64,000 nucleotides of DNA from Chitinophagales bacterium (lineage in GTDB: Bacteria > Bacteroidota > Bacteroidia > Chitinophagales > Saprospiraceae): NCBI GenBank assembly GCA_013297745.1, contig JAAFIM010000015.1, forward strand, positions 1-64,000, given 5' to 3'. Below are positions 53,778-61,693 of the stretch, in pieces. Made by a program: the position numbers and the translations under genes. Position 1 is the stretch's first letter. Each line of letters starts with the position of its first letter. The notes beneath the pieces were generated by a model, which worked only from the letters and a program-made list of their open reading frames with translations, was not told the origin of the DNA and searched no databases.

Positions 53778-54527
53778 TTACATTTTATTGTTAAATAATG
53801 TTTTGTACTTGGGGTTTTTGACATCGCCGCGTTTTAGATAAACGGGATTATTTTTATTGCTTCTCAATATCTTGCCGTCCGCAGCATAGTAAGTGGTAGT
53901 ACTTATGGCACCCCACGGCTCAATGAGCCCACCCAATTCAAAAGCGTGAACTGTTGTGCTAATGTCTCTACCATTGCAAGGTTTTTGCCCTTCGGGTAAA
54001 AATAATCTATATTCCATTTTGTCGCCTACCAAAAAATGAGCGCAGTCCAATTTTATCAAATCGGAAGGTTTAAATTCAGCATATCCTTTTTCATAAGCCC
54101 AAAATGTGCCTTTCATTGCATTTGGTACACCAAAACTTTCTACCAAAAAAGTGTCTCTATTGAGTTTAGAAAATTTAAAAACAATCTGCCCAACCGCTTT
54201 ATCTGGCGCATTAGGAGCTATCAAATTACTAATACCCCAATACTCGCCTATGCGTTCTTTTTGCCAAATTGGTACTCTAATGATTTCTTGTGGTTTTAGC
54301 TCTGGGTTGCTGCTAGTATCCATTTGCTCTTGGTTGTTAAATTCGCCCATATGTAAATAGTACACAATTTCTAATTTGATATTCAATTTTTCAATTTCAG
54401 CATTCGTTTTGCAATGGGATAAGTAATGAAAAGGCTCTTTTTTAGCTTTTTTATTTTTGCCAACTTTTTTTTGGCCAAAAAGATAAGAAACCGAACAAAT
54501 CAAAATTATAGTAAGAATTAGCCGCAT
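53778..54527 (-). CDS. Secreted CpcT/CpeT-like protein, tandem copy 1
   Basis: 249 residues, same organisation as the downstream copy: signal peptide ending at LFGQ, Lys-rich linker, KLEIVYYLHMGEFNNQEQMD, EIIRVPIWQKERIGEYWGI, LVESFGVPNAMKGTFW and a C-terminal GGLIEPWGAISTTTYYAADG. It is the promoter-proximal gene of the pair, with TAGTTTTG 48 bp upstream. The duplication has diverged mostly at the middle and ligand-facing parts, which suggests different ligands (inference). Confidence 0.62.
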   Translation of the reverse strand: MRLILTIILICSVSYLFGQKKVGKNKKAKKEPFHYLSHCKTNAEIEKLNIKLEIVYYLHMGEFNNQEQMDTSSNPELKPQEIIRVPIWQKERIGEYWGISNLIAPNAPDKAVGQIVFKFSKLNRDTFLVESFGVPNAMKGTFWAYEKGYAEFKPSDLIKLDCAHFLVGDKMEYRLFLPEGQKPCNGRDISTTVHAFELGGLIEPWGAISTTTYYAADGKILRSNKNNPVYLKRGDVKNPKYKTLFNNKM

Positions 54528-54574
54528 AAAATTTTAGAATTGGTGAATTGAAAGAATAATCATTTTTTATTATG

Positions 54575-54582
54575 CAAAACTA
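54575..54582 (-). promoter_or_regulatory. Bacteroidota -7 element (TAGTTTTG, minus strand)
   Basis: CAAAACTA on the + strand, 48 bp upstream of the first CpeT-like gene. The rest of the 220-bp gap to fni shows no gene. Confidence 0.5.
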
Positions 54583-54750
54583 ATCTTTTTTTATCGTATT
54601 GAAAAACAAAATTATCAAAAAAAGTTGTATTTTTTTCCAAAAACGTTATTTTGTCTAATTTTTGACCTGTTTTTTACAAAAATTATTAAACAAAATCCAA
54701 TTTTTACAACAAAAAGCTGATTTGCTTTGTTTAAACCCAAAATTAAAATT

Positions 54751-55791
54751 ATGGCAAAATCGCATACTCATTTTACAGACCAAGACGCTACAGCCAGCAG
54801 CCGTAAAAAAGACCATATCGAGTTGGCGTTCAAATCCCAATTGGCGCAAATGCAGATTGATACGCGTTTTGATTATGAACCCATTTTAGCAGCACATCCC
54901 AACGATACGCCCCAACCTTTCCGTTTTCTGAACAAAACCTGTTTAGCTCCGCTTTGGGTGAGCAGTATGACAGGCGGCACGGCTTTGGCGCGGACTATCA
55001 ACCATAATTTGGCGCAAGCAGCGCGCGAGTTTGGTTTTGGTATGGGTTTGGGTTCTTGCCGTAGTTTGCTGACCAATGACGAATTTTTGCCAGATTTTGA
55101 TGTGCGGCCGATTTTGGGCGATAATTTGCCTTTATATGCCAATTTGGGTATAGCGCAGTTGGAAAAACTCATTTTTAGCCAACAAACGCATCTTATTCCC
55201 AATCTTATTGATAAATTGCAAGCTGACGGGCTGATTATACACGTCAATCCGCTGCAAGAATGGCTTCAGCCCGAAGGCGACCATTTTAGACAAAGTCCTT
55301 TACAAACTATAGAATTTTTATTAGAAAAATTTCCCAATATCCCCTTTATCGTCAAAGAAGTTGGTCAAGGTATGGGACGCGCAAGTTTGAGGGCTTTATT
55401 ACAATTACCCCTCGCTGCTATAGATTTTGCTGCCAATGGTGGCACGAATTTTGCTAAAATAGAATTGTCGCGCAGTGCTGAAATGGAACAAAAAGCATAC
55501 GAACCCTTAGCTGCTGTAGGCCACAGCGCAACCGAAATGGTCACTATTTGCAACGAATTGATAAGCGAATTGGGCGATAAAGTGCTTTGTAATCAAATTA
55601 TTGTTTCTGGTGGTATTCAGCATTTTTTGGATGGATATTATTTGATTAATAAATTAAAAATGCCTGCCATTTATGGACAAGCATCAGCTTTTTTGCGTTA
55701 TGCAAGAGGCGAATATGGTGATTTACAACGTTTTATTTCTACCCAAGTCAAAGGGCTACAAATAGCAAAAGCTTTTTTGCAAGTGCGTTAA
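54751..55791 (+). CDS. fni: Isopentenyl-diphosphate delta-isomerase, type 2 (FMN-dependent)
   Basis: 346 residues from ATG 54751; interconverts IPP and DMAPP using FMN. SSRKKDHIELAFKSQL, LWVSSMTGGTALARTIN, GMGLGSCRSLL, LIIHVNPLQEWLQPEGD, FIVKEVGQGMGRASL, IDFAANGGTNFAKIE and VSGGIQHFLDGYY are the family blocks, including the Gln-x-Glu site near the substrate. It is followed after 70 bp by HMG-CoA reductase, so the two form an isoprenoid pair. Confidence 0.95.
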   Translation: MAKSHTHFTDQDATASSRKKDHIELAFKSQLAQMQIDTRFDYEPILAAHPNDTPQPFRFLNKTCLAPLWVSSMTGGTALARTINHNLAQAAREFGFGMGLGSCRSLLTNDEFLPDFDVRPILGDNLPLYANLGIAQLEKLIFSQQTHLIPNLIDKLQADGLIIHVNPLQEWLQPEGDHFRQSPLQTIEFLLEKFPNIPFIVKEVGQGMGRASLRALLQLPLAAIDFAANGGTNFAKIELSRSAEMEQKAYEPLAAVGHSATEMVTICNELISELGDKVLCNQIIVSGGIQHFLDGYYLINKLKMPAIYGQASAFLRYARGEYGDLQRFISTQVKGLQIAKAFLQVR

Positions 55792-55861
55792 ATTTTTAAT
55801 ACTTTTTTTACAAAACAACAATACTAAAAGCCCCTACGGCTGCAGTCAAAAAAATATAGTT

Positions 55862-57232
55862 ATGGATAAGCCCAAATTAGTTTCTGGATTTTCAAAACTT
55901 TCCAAACGCGGTAAAATCGGTTGGTTGGTAGAAAATTTTTTCAAAAATCCCGAAGAAGTAGCCCGCGAGTTGAAAAGTTTTTGGTATGGCGATGAGCAAA
56001 AACAGAAAATTTTTGATGAGTTTAGCGAAAATACAATAACCAATTTCTATATGCCTTATGGGTTGATGCCCAATGTGCTGATAAACGATAAAGTGTATTG
56101 TGTGCCTATGGTGATAGAAGAAAGTTCGGTGGTAGCAGCAGCCAGCAGCGCAGCCAAATTTTGGTTGGATAAAGGCGGGTTTAAAACTGAAGTGATTTCT
56201 ACCAAAAAAATAGGCCAAGTCCATTTTGATTGGAAAGGCGATGTACGCAAATTATACAAATTATTTCCTCAATTTCGCGAGCGTATTTTTGAAGAAACCA
56301 GCTACATAACTTGCAATATGCGCAAGCGCGGCGGTGGTATTTTGGATATGGAATTGTTGGATTTGAGCCATTTGGAAGATAATTATTATCAAATTCAGAT
56401 GACTTTTGAGACTTGCGATTCTATGGGTGCGAATTTTATCAACTCTATTTTGGAAGAGACAGCTCGCCAACTCAAACTATTTGTAGCCGAACAGACAAGT
56501 TTTACCGAACAAGAGCGCGATTTGACCGTCATAATGGCTATTTTATCCAATTACACGCCTGAATGTTTGGTGCGCGCTACTGTAGAATGTCCTGTGGCAG
56601 ATTTGGGAACTTTTGATGAAGGGCGCATTTCTGCTGAAGTTTTTGCCGAAAAGTTTGTAAAAGCTTTGCGCATCGCTTACGTGGATAAATACCGCGCTAC
56701 GACACACAACAAAGGCATTTTCAACGGAATAGATGCTGTAGTTTTGGCTACGGGCAACGACTTTAGAGCTATAGAAGCCTGCGGACACGCTTACGCTTCT
56801 CGCACGGGCGAGTACAGAAGTTTATCTTTTGCAGAGGTTAAAGATGGCGTTTTCCGCTTTTGGTTGGAAATTCCCCTCGCACTCGGCACTGTGGGCGGAC
56901 TAACCACACTGCATCCACTCGCCAAACGCTCTTTGGAGATGTTGGGCAATCCTTCAGCACCAGAATTGATGCAAGTGATAGCGGCTGTAGGTTTGGCTCA
57001 AAACTTCGCTGCGGTCAAATCTTTGGTTACTACAGGCATCCAAAAAGGACATATGAAAATGCACTTGATGAACATTCTCAATCACTTGGAAGCCAGCGAA
57101 AAAGAGGTGAAAGAAGCCATTTTATACTTCAAAGACCGTTTAGTTTCTTTTACGGCAGTGCGCGAGTTTCTCAATTTACTGCGTTTGCCCGCTAAATCGG
57201 GAGCTTGGTCAGCCAAAAATTCAAAAATTTAA
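55862..57232 (+). CDS. Hydroxymethylglutaryl-CoA reductase (class II)
   Basis: 456 residues; reduces HMG-CoA to mevalonate, or the reverse. VIEESSVVAAASSAAKFWLD holds the catalytic Glu, THNKGIFNGIDAVVLATGND the Lys/Asn/Asp segment, CDSMGANFINSI the substrate loop and IPLALGTVGGLTTLHPLAKR the Gly-rich motif near the C-terminal catalytic His. The bacterial class II size is normal. With the type 2 IPP isomerase upstream this supports a mevalonate route to isoprenoids. No other mevalonate gene is in the window. Confidence 0.93.
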   Translation: MDKPKLVSGFSKLSKRGKIGWLVENFFKNPEEVARELKSFWYGDEQKQKIFDEFSENTITNFYMPYGLMPNVLINDKVYCVPMVIEESSVVAAASSAAKFWLDKGGFKTEVISTKKIGQVHFDWKGDVRKLYKLFPQFRERIFEETSYITCNMRKRGGGILDMELLDLSHLEDNYYQIQMTFETCDSMGANFINSILEETARQLKLFVAEQTSFTEQERDLTVIMAILSNYTPECLVRATVECPVADLGTFDEGRISAEVFAEKFVKALRIAYVDKYRATTHNKGIFNGIDAVVLATGNDFRAIEACGHAYASRTGEYRSLSFAEVKDGVFRFWLEIPLALGTVGGLTTLHPLAKRSLEMLGNPSAPELMQVIAAVGLAQNFAAVKSLVTTGIQKGHMKMHLMNILNHLEASEKEVKEAILYFKDRLVSFTAVREFLNLLRLPAKSGAWSAKNSKI

Positions 57233-57262
57233 GAAAAAATTGATAGCTTCACAATTATTTTG

Positions 57263-57270
57263 TATCTTTG
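57263..57270 (+). promoter_or_regulatory. Promoter of the PRTase-NADAR unit (TTG...TATCTTTG)
   Basis: TATCTTTG with TTG 20 bp upstream (57240-57242); 31 bp before the ATG at 57302. One of the best consensus matches in the window. Confidence 0.72.
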
Positions 57271-57301
57271 CGCAACCGTTTAACTTTTAAATCGTAAGAA
57301 A

Positions 57302-58309
57302 ATGGAGCAACTAATCAAAGAAATTGCAACTGTTGTGCAAGATTACCAAAATAATTCTTTAAGCGATACGCGAATTACAAAATGGATTGAGCAATTTGAG
57401 GAGCCAGACCGTTTGTTTGTGCTTACAGAACTAAAGTATATCTTGGAGCAAAGGTATATATCCAAAGAAAAAGCATATATTTTTTTGAAAGAAAAAATAC
57501 AAATACTTCAGTTAAAATTCAACTACGAAAGTATAGGGGCCTTTTTAAAGGATAGCTATTTTCTAAATATCTTGGATGCAGGGAAAAGTCAAAATCAATT
57601 ACTTTTATTGATGCAAAACGTTGTAAAACAAGAATTTGGAATTAATTTTGAACTAAATATTGATTACTCACAACAAAAAAATATTATCTATCTTGATGAT
57701 ATTTTACATACTGGCAACCAAGTTTACCACTCCATCACAGGCAATGATAAAATGTTTTTGCAACTTTCTAAATTGGTAATACAAAAGGATAAACGGTTGA
57801 TATTTTTACACTACTTTTCTCATAAAGCGCAAGAAGAAAAGATAAAAAAGAGGTTTGATTATTTCAATAAAGCACAAGACGATAAGCCACTTGATAATTT
57901 TAAGATTTATTGGGAGGTTAAAGAATATATTTTAAGATTAAAACCTTTAAATGAAAATCAACCAGCCAATATTGTGGCTTATGAACAACAAATAGAAAAC
58001 CTTGTTAGAAGCGAGGCTTATGAAGTAAAAAAAAGCTTTTATAGAACGAGCAATGAAAAAGATAATGTTTTTAGTTCTGAAGCGAATCAAATTAGATTTG
58101 AAAACATTATTTTGCAAAAAGGACTTGAAATCAGAAAAAATACTTACGAAGCGGAGCCAAAAATGAGACCATTAGGATTTTCTTTACCTTCATACAAGGA
58201 CTTTGGTTTTGGGTCTCTCTGTTTTACGTGGCTTAATGTCCCCAATAATACACCACTTGCATTTTGGGGGACAGGCGGCGGGTTTTGTCCTCTTTTTCCC
58301 AAAAAATAA
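57302..58309 (+). CDS. PRTase-CE-like phosphoribosyltransferase domain protein
   Basis: 335 residues, soluble. Residues 1-85 are helical; from LNILDAGKSQNQLLLLM (88-104) the Rossmann-like PRTase fold seems to begin, and NIIYLDDILHTGNQVYHS (127-144) is the PRPP-binding DDxxxTG motif. The C-terminus (SLPSYKDFGFGSLCFTW, then PNNTPLAFWG and a final CPLFPKK) matches the PRTase-CE family, linked by gene context to conflict systems rather than nucleotide salvage. A NADAR gene follows 24 bp later. Own promoter (57263). It probably acts on PRPP or a nucleotide; not tested. Confidence 0.75.
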   Translation: MEQLIKEIATVVQDYQNNSLSDTRITKWIEQFEEPDRLFVLTELKYILEQRYISKEKAYIFLKEKIQILQLKFNYESIGAFLKDSYFLNILDAGKSQNQLLLLMQNVVKQEFGINFELNIDYSQQKNIIYLDDILHTGNQVYHSITGNDKMFLQLSKLVIQKDKRLIFLHYFSHKAQEEKIKKRFDYFNKAQDDKPLDNFKIYWEVKEYILRLKPLNENQPANIVAYEQQIENLVRSEAYEVKKSFYRTSNEKDNVFSSEANQIRFENIILQKGLEIRKNTYEAEPKMRPLGFSLPSYKDFGFGSLCFTWLNVPNNTPLAFWGTGGGFCPLFPKK

Positions 58310-58333
58310 TTTTTTAATAAAAAAACAATAATT

Positions 58334-58969
58334 ATGGAGTACATCATAAAAAAATATCTTGCTCCAGAAGTTTGTGGATTCAAAAAAACAAAAGAAACTT
58401 TTGGTGAACTCTCTAATATGGCAGCAGGTTTCCCTGTAGAAATCAATGGTGAAAAAATTCGTTCTGTTGAAGCATTGTATCAAGCTTGTAGATTTCCCGA
58501 TTACCCTGAAATTCAGAGAAAAATTATTCAGGAAAAAAGCCCTATGACTGCGAAAATGGTGAGTAAATCATACATTAAACATTCGCGCCCTGATTTTGAT
58601 GCAAACAAAGTTGATATTATGCGTTGGTGTTTGCAGCTAAAGTTGAATTTCAATTTTGAGCATTTTGCTTCAATTTTACAATTAACTGGAAATAAGCCAA
58701 TAGTGGAAATTTCCCATAAAGACTCATTTTGGGGAGCAATACCAGAAAAAAGCAACTCTAACCTTTTAGTTGGTTATAATGTATTAGGAAACTTACTAAT
58801 GGAGTTACGCGATAATTTTTTCTATTCAGTTTCTGTGGAGCCTCCACAAATCAGTAATTTTTATTTTCTAGGCGAACCAATAATATCTGATAATTTTCAG
58901 ATTTATTATGACTTAGAAGAACACGAAAAAGAAGAACACGAGAGATTACAAGAATTAGCATATAATTAA
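58334..58969 (+). CDS. NADAR-domain protein (ADP-ribose-related hydrolase)
   Basis: 211 residues. FGELSNMAAGFPVEINGEKI, RSVEALYQACRFPDYPEIQ, the NKVDIMRWCLQLKL helix, LTGNKPIVEISHKDSFWGA and LVGYNVLGNLLMELRDNF reproduce the NADAR family blocks in order (relatives YbiA, RibX, and the guanosine-ADP-ribose-removing partners of DarT). EALYQ and EISHKDSFWG should include the catalytic Glu/Asp. The C-terminal ~45 residues (from VEPPQISNFYFLG) are an extra acidic tail. Predicted to remove or process an ADP-ribose- or ribose-bearing substrate related to its PRTase partner; terminator follows at once. Confidence 0.85.
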   Translation: MEYIIKKYLAPEVCGFKKTKETFGELSNMAAGFPVEINGEKIRSVEALYQACRFPDYPEIQRKIIQEKSPMTAKMVSKSYIKHSRPDFDANKVDIMRWCLQLKLNFNFEHFASILQLTGNKPIVEISHKDSFWGAIPEKSNSNLLVGYNVLGNLLMELRDNFFYSVSVEPPQISNFYFLGEPIISDNFQIYYDLEEHEKEEHERLQELAYN

Positions 58970-58997
58970 GCTCTTACCAATTCGGTAGGGGCTTTTT
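58968..58997 (+). terminator. Terminator of the PRTase-NADAR unit
   Basis: AGCTCTTACC pairs with GGTAGGGGCT and is followed by six T. Confidence 0.8.
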
Positions 58998-59073
58998 TGG
59001 CGATTATAATTAGGGTAAAATAGATTTTTTAGCAAAAAAGCCTAATAAAGATAAAATTTTAAAATATATGTAT

Positions 59074-59081
59074 TAGCTTTG
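59074..59081 (+). promoter_or_regulatory. Bacteroidota -7 element (TAGCTTTG)
   Basis: TAGCTTTG, 33 bp upstream of the ATG at 59115. Confidence 0.6.
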
Positions 59082-59114
59082 CGCCATTTTTATATAGCAA
59101 TCAATTTTTTAGGT

Positions 59115-60179
59115 ATGGAAAACAACAGTTTTAAAATCTTTGTAGAAAAGCATCGTCTGTTGTTGGAAGAGGGTTTTAAGCAGCAACTGAAAAGCCGTCA
59201 ACATAGTTCTGAAGCACAAAAAAAAGCGCAAAAAGCTAAAACTTGGTTTTTTGTTTCTTGGATAATTTTTACGGTCTGGTTGCTCGTATGGGCTTTGGGA
59301 ATGGCTGATACAGCCAATAGTTTTGGTAGTTTTATGCTTTATTATGGTAGTGTAGTTTTAGCAATTTTATTGTTATTGTCTGCTGCTGCTTTTTATTGGT
59401 TGATGAGTTGGCAAGCCCAAATCAAAGAAACAGAAGAAACGACTAAGCCATCTCGTTACCAAGAAATTTTAGCGTTATTGATAGAAGAATGTTTTGAAAA
59501 TTGTCATTTTGAAGCCCAAAACGAGCATTTAGAAACTATTTTGCGCAATTCTCGTCTATTAAAAATCAACGAACAAATCCAAATCATCGGACAAAATTCT
59601 TTGAGTTTGAAAAACGAAAATGGAAATGTTTGGGTTTCAGCTTTAGCCTTACAAAAAAAAGATAAGAAGAATAAACTTCACCCTTCGCTTAATGGTTTGT
59701 TCATAAAAATATCTTTGTTTGAAGCGATTAAGTATAATTTATTGATTTTTTCTATCAAAAATCAGGAGCAGTATTTTGAAAATGTAGCTTTAAATAATTT
59801 TGTATTGGCTGAAAGTCAAGTCAAAAGATTAGCCAAACGCGCTGACAATGCCATTAGCGCAGAAAATATAGACGAGTTTAATAAAAACTTTTTGTTGGCT
59901 GGTCGCAATCTCAACAAATTGGATGAAGTAATGAGCAATCAATTTATTGAAAAATTGCACGAATTGCTTAATTTATGCAGGGGCAATATCAGAATAGAAA
60001 TTGATAATCAACATCTTATCGCTTGTTTGTCTTTTGCCAATAATCCTTTGTCGCAAGCGCCACACAGCAATCAATTTGATGATTTTTGTCAATTATTGTA
60101 TAAGCAAACCGAACAAATTTTGCAGTTTTGTCGCGATTTAGAATGTTTGGGGGATTGGATATTAGAAACTGACCATTAA
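59115..60179 (+). CDS. Two-helix membrane protein, DUF3137-like in layout
   Basis: 354 residues from ATG 59115 ([21 protein letters not shown]), following a TAGCTTTG promoter; the longer reading from 59079 would overlap that promoter. Helical N-terminus, two membrane helices (about 45-68 and 75-98) and a soluble domain with [34 protein letters not shown] and [15 protein letters not shown], ending in a helix. The plan is the same as the three proteins at 41.9-44.9 kb, with low sequence similarity. Function unknown; pyrH follows after 40 bp. Confidence 0.68.
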   Translation: MENNSFKIFVEKHRLLLEEGFKQQLKSRQHSSEAQKKAQKAKTWFFVSWIIFTVWLLVWALGMADTANSFGSFMLYYGSVVLAILLLLSAAAFYWLMSWQAQIKETEETTKPSRYQEILALLIEECFENCHFEAQNEHLETILRNSRLLKINEQIQIIGQNSLSLKNENGNVWVSALALQKKDKKNKLHPSLNGLFIKISLFEAIKYNLLIFSIKNQEQYFENVALNNFVLAESQVKRLAKRADNAISAENIDEFNKNFLLAGRNLNKLDEVMSNQFIEKLHELLNLCRGNIRIEIDNQHLIACLSFANNPLSQAPHSNQFDDFCQLLYKQTEQILQFCRDLECLGDWILETDH

Positions 60180-60219
60180 TTATAAACAGCTATTTTACAA
60201 CCGATTTTTTATAAAAAAA

Positions 60220-60921
60220 ATGCAAGCAAAATACAAACGCATTCTACTCAAACTAAGCGGCGAATCGCTTATGGGCAAACAAAAATATGGCATATCAGCT
60301 GAAATGTTGAAACATTATGCAGTAGAAATCAAATCTATCCAACAAATGGGTACAGAAGTGGCTGTGGTAATAGGCGGTGGCAATATATTCAGAGGCGAAC
60401 AGGCTGTGATTGAACGCACCCAAGGCGACTATATGGGGATGTTGGCTACAGTGATTAATGGTTTGGCTTTGCAATCTTCTTTGGAAGCCGAAGGCGTTTT
60501 TACTCGTTTGATGACGGCTATTCCTATGGACAAAATAGCAGAGCCTTTTATTAGACGTAGGGCAGTCCGCCATTTGGAAAAGGGTAGGGTGGTTATTTTT
60601 GCGGCTGGCACAGGCAATCCTTATTTTACAACTGATTCAGCAGCAGCATTAAGAGCTATAGAAATCAATGCTCAAGTTATTCTGAAAGGCACTCGCGTGG
60701 ATGGTATCTATACTGCCGACCCCGAAAAAGACAAAAATGCTGTGAAATATGATAAAGTTTCTTTCCAAGAAGTGATAAGCAAAGGCTTGGATATTATGGA
60801 TATGACAGCTTTTACGATGTGCCAAGAAAATAATATGCCCATAGTTGTTTTTGATATTAATCAACCTCAACAATTGCAGCGTATCGTAGCAGGCGAATCT
60901 TTAGGTACTTTGGTATCTTAG
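60220..60921 (+). CDS. pyrH: UMP kinase
   Basis: 233 residues; phosphorylates UMP to UDP with ATP in pyrimidine synthesis. The amino-acid-kinase fold motifs are clear: [68 protein letters not shown] and [18 protein letters not shown]. frr follows after 54 bp, the usual bacterial pyrH-frr arrangement. Confidence 0.96.
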   Translation: MQAKYKRILLKLSGESLMGKQKYGISAEMLKHYAVEIKSIQQMGTEVAVVIGGGNIFRGEQAVIERTQGDYMGMLATVINGLALQSSLEAEGVFTRLMTAIPMDKIAEPFIRRRAVRHLEKGRVVIFAAGTGNPYFTTDSAAALRAIEINAQVILKGTRVDGIYTADPEKDKNAVKYDKVSFQEVISKGLDIMDMTAFTMCQENNMPIVVFDINQPQQLQRIVAGESLGTLVS

Positions 60922-60975
60922 TTTTATATCACAAACAACTTTTTTTATTAAATTCTCAATTTTATTTTTGTACAC

Positions 60976-61539
60976 ATGCAAGAAGAAATAGACCTAACCA
61001 TTGAAATGGCCAAAGAGGGCATGGACAGTAGCATAGCTCACCTCAATAGCGAATTACAAAAAGTGCGTAGCGGACGCGCAAGTGCTGATATGTTGTCTTC
61101 TGTAAAAGTAGATTATTATGGCGCTACCACGCCTTTGGAGCGAGTAGCCAATGTCAAAACGGCTGATGCGCGTACTATCGTTGTTCAACCTTGGGAAAAG
61201 GCTATGATTCAACCTATAGAAAAAGCAATTTTGCAAAGTAATTTAGGACTGAATCCACAAAATGATGGTATAATCATCCGCCTTTCTGTACCACCACTTA
61301 CAGAAGAACGCCGCCGCCAGTTGATAAAATTTTCTCAAGGTCTGGCCGAACAAGCCAAAGTTAGTATACGCAATGCTCGTCGCGATGCTATTGAGGATGT
61401 TCGCAAAGCTGTCAAAAATGGTTATTCAGAAGATGGGGGCAAAATCGCAGAAGCTGAAGTGCAAAAATTGACAGATAGCTTTATCGCTGCTATTGACAAA
61501 ATAATGGAAGTCAAAGAAAAAGAAATTTTGACCGTATAA
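60976..61539 (+). CDS. frr: Ribosome recycling factor
   Basis: 187 residues; with EF-G it splits the post-termination ribosome. Typical blocks: ELQKVRSGRASADMLSSVKV, YYGATTPLERVANV, ADARTIVVQPWEKAMIQPIE, NDGIIIRLSVPPLTEERRRQ and RNARRDAIEDVRK. Full length. Ends in a strong terminator; belongs to the pyrH-frr pair. Confidence 0.97.
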   Translation: MQEEIDLTIEMAKEGMDSSIAHLNSELQKVRSGRASADMLSSVKVDYYGATTPLERVANVKTADARTIVVQPWEKAMIQPIEKAILQSNLGLNPQNDGIIIRLSVPPLTEERRRQLIKFSQGLAEQAKVSIRNARRDAIEDVRKAVKNGYSEDGGKIAEAEVQKLTDSFIAAIDKIMEVKEKEILTV

Positions 61540-61553
61540 ATAATTCCACAAAA

Positions 61554-61586
61554 AAACCTCTACCAGCGCGGCAGAGGTTTTTTTTA
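61554..61586 (+). terminator. Terminator of pyrH-frr
   Basis: AACCTCTACC / GGCAGAGGTT-type hairpin around GCGC and a T run. Confidence 0.8.
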
Positions 61587-61649
61587 TTTAAAATGTTATT
61601 ATTATCTTAAAGTTGTTTAAAAAATTTGCGATATTCAAAACAAAAGTTG

Positions 61650-61657
61650 TATTTTTG
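61650..61657 (+). promoter_or_regulatory. Bacteroidota -7 element (TATTTTTG)
   Basis: TATTTTTG, 36 bp upstream of the ATG at 61694. Confidence 0.55.
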
Positions 61658-61693
61658 TGCATCTATACGAAAAACTAAAAAAATTACCAAATT

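Noticed and set aside
60963-60970. TATTTTTG upstream of frr as a promoter
   Set aside because: Only 5 bp from the frr start codon; too close for a normal leader, and pyrH-frr are expected to be co-transcribed.
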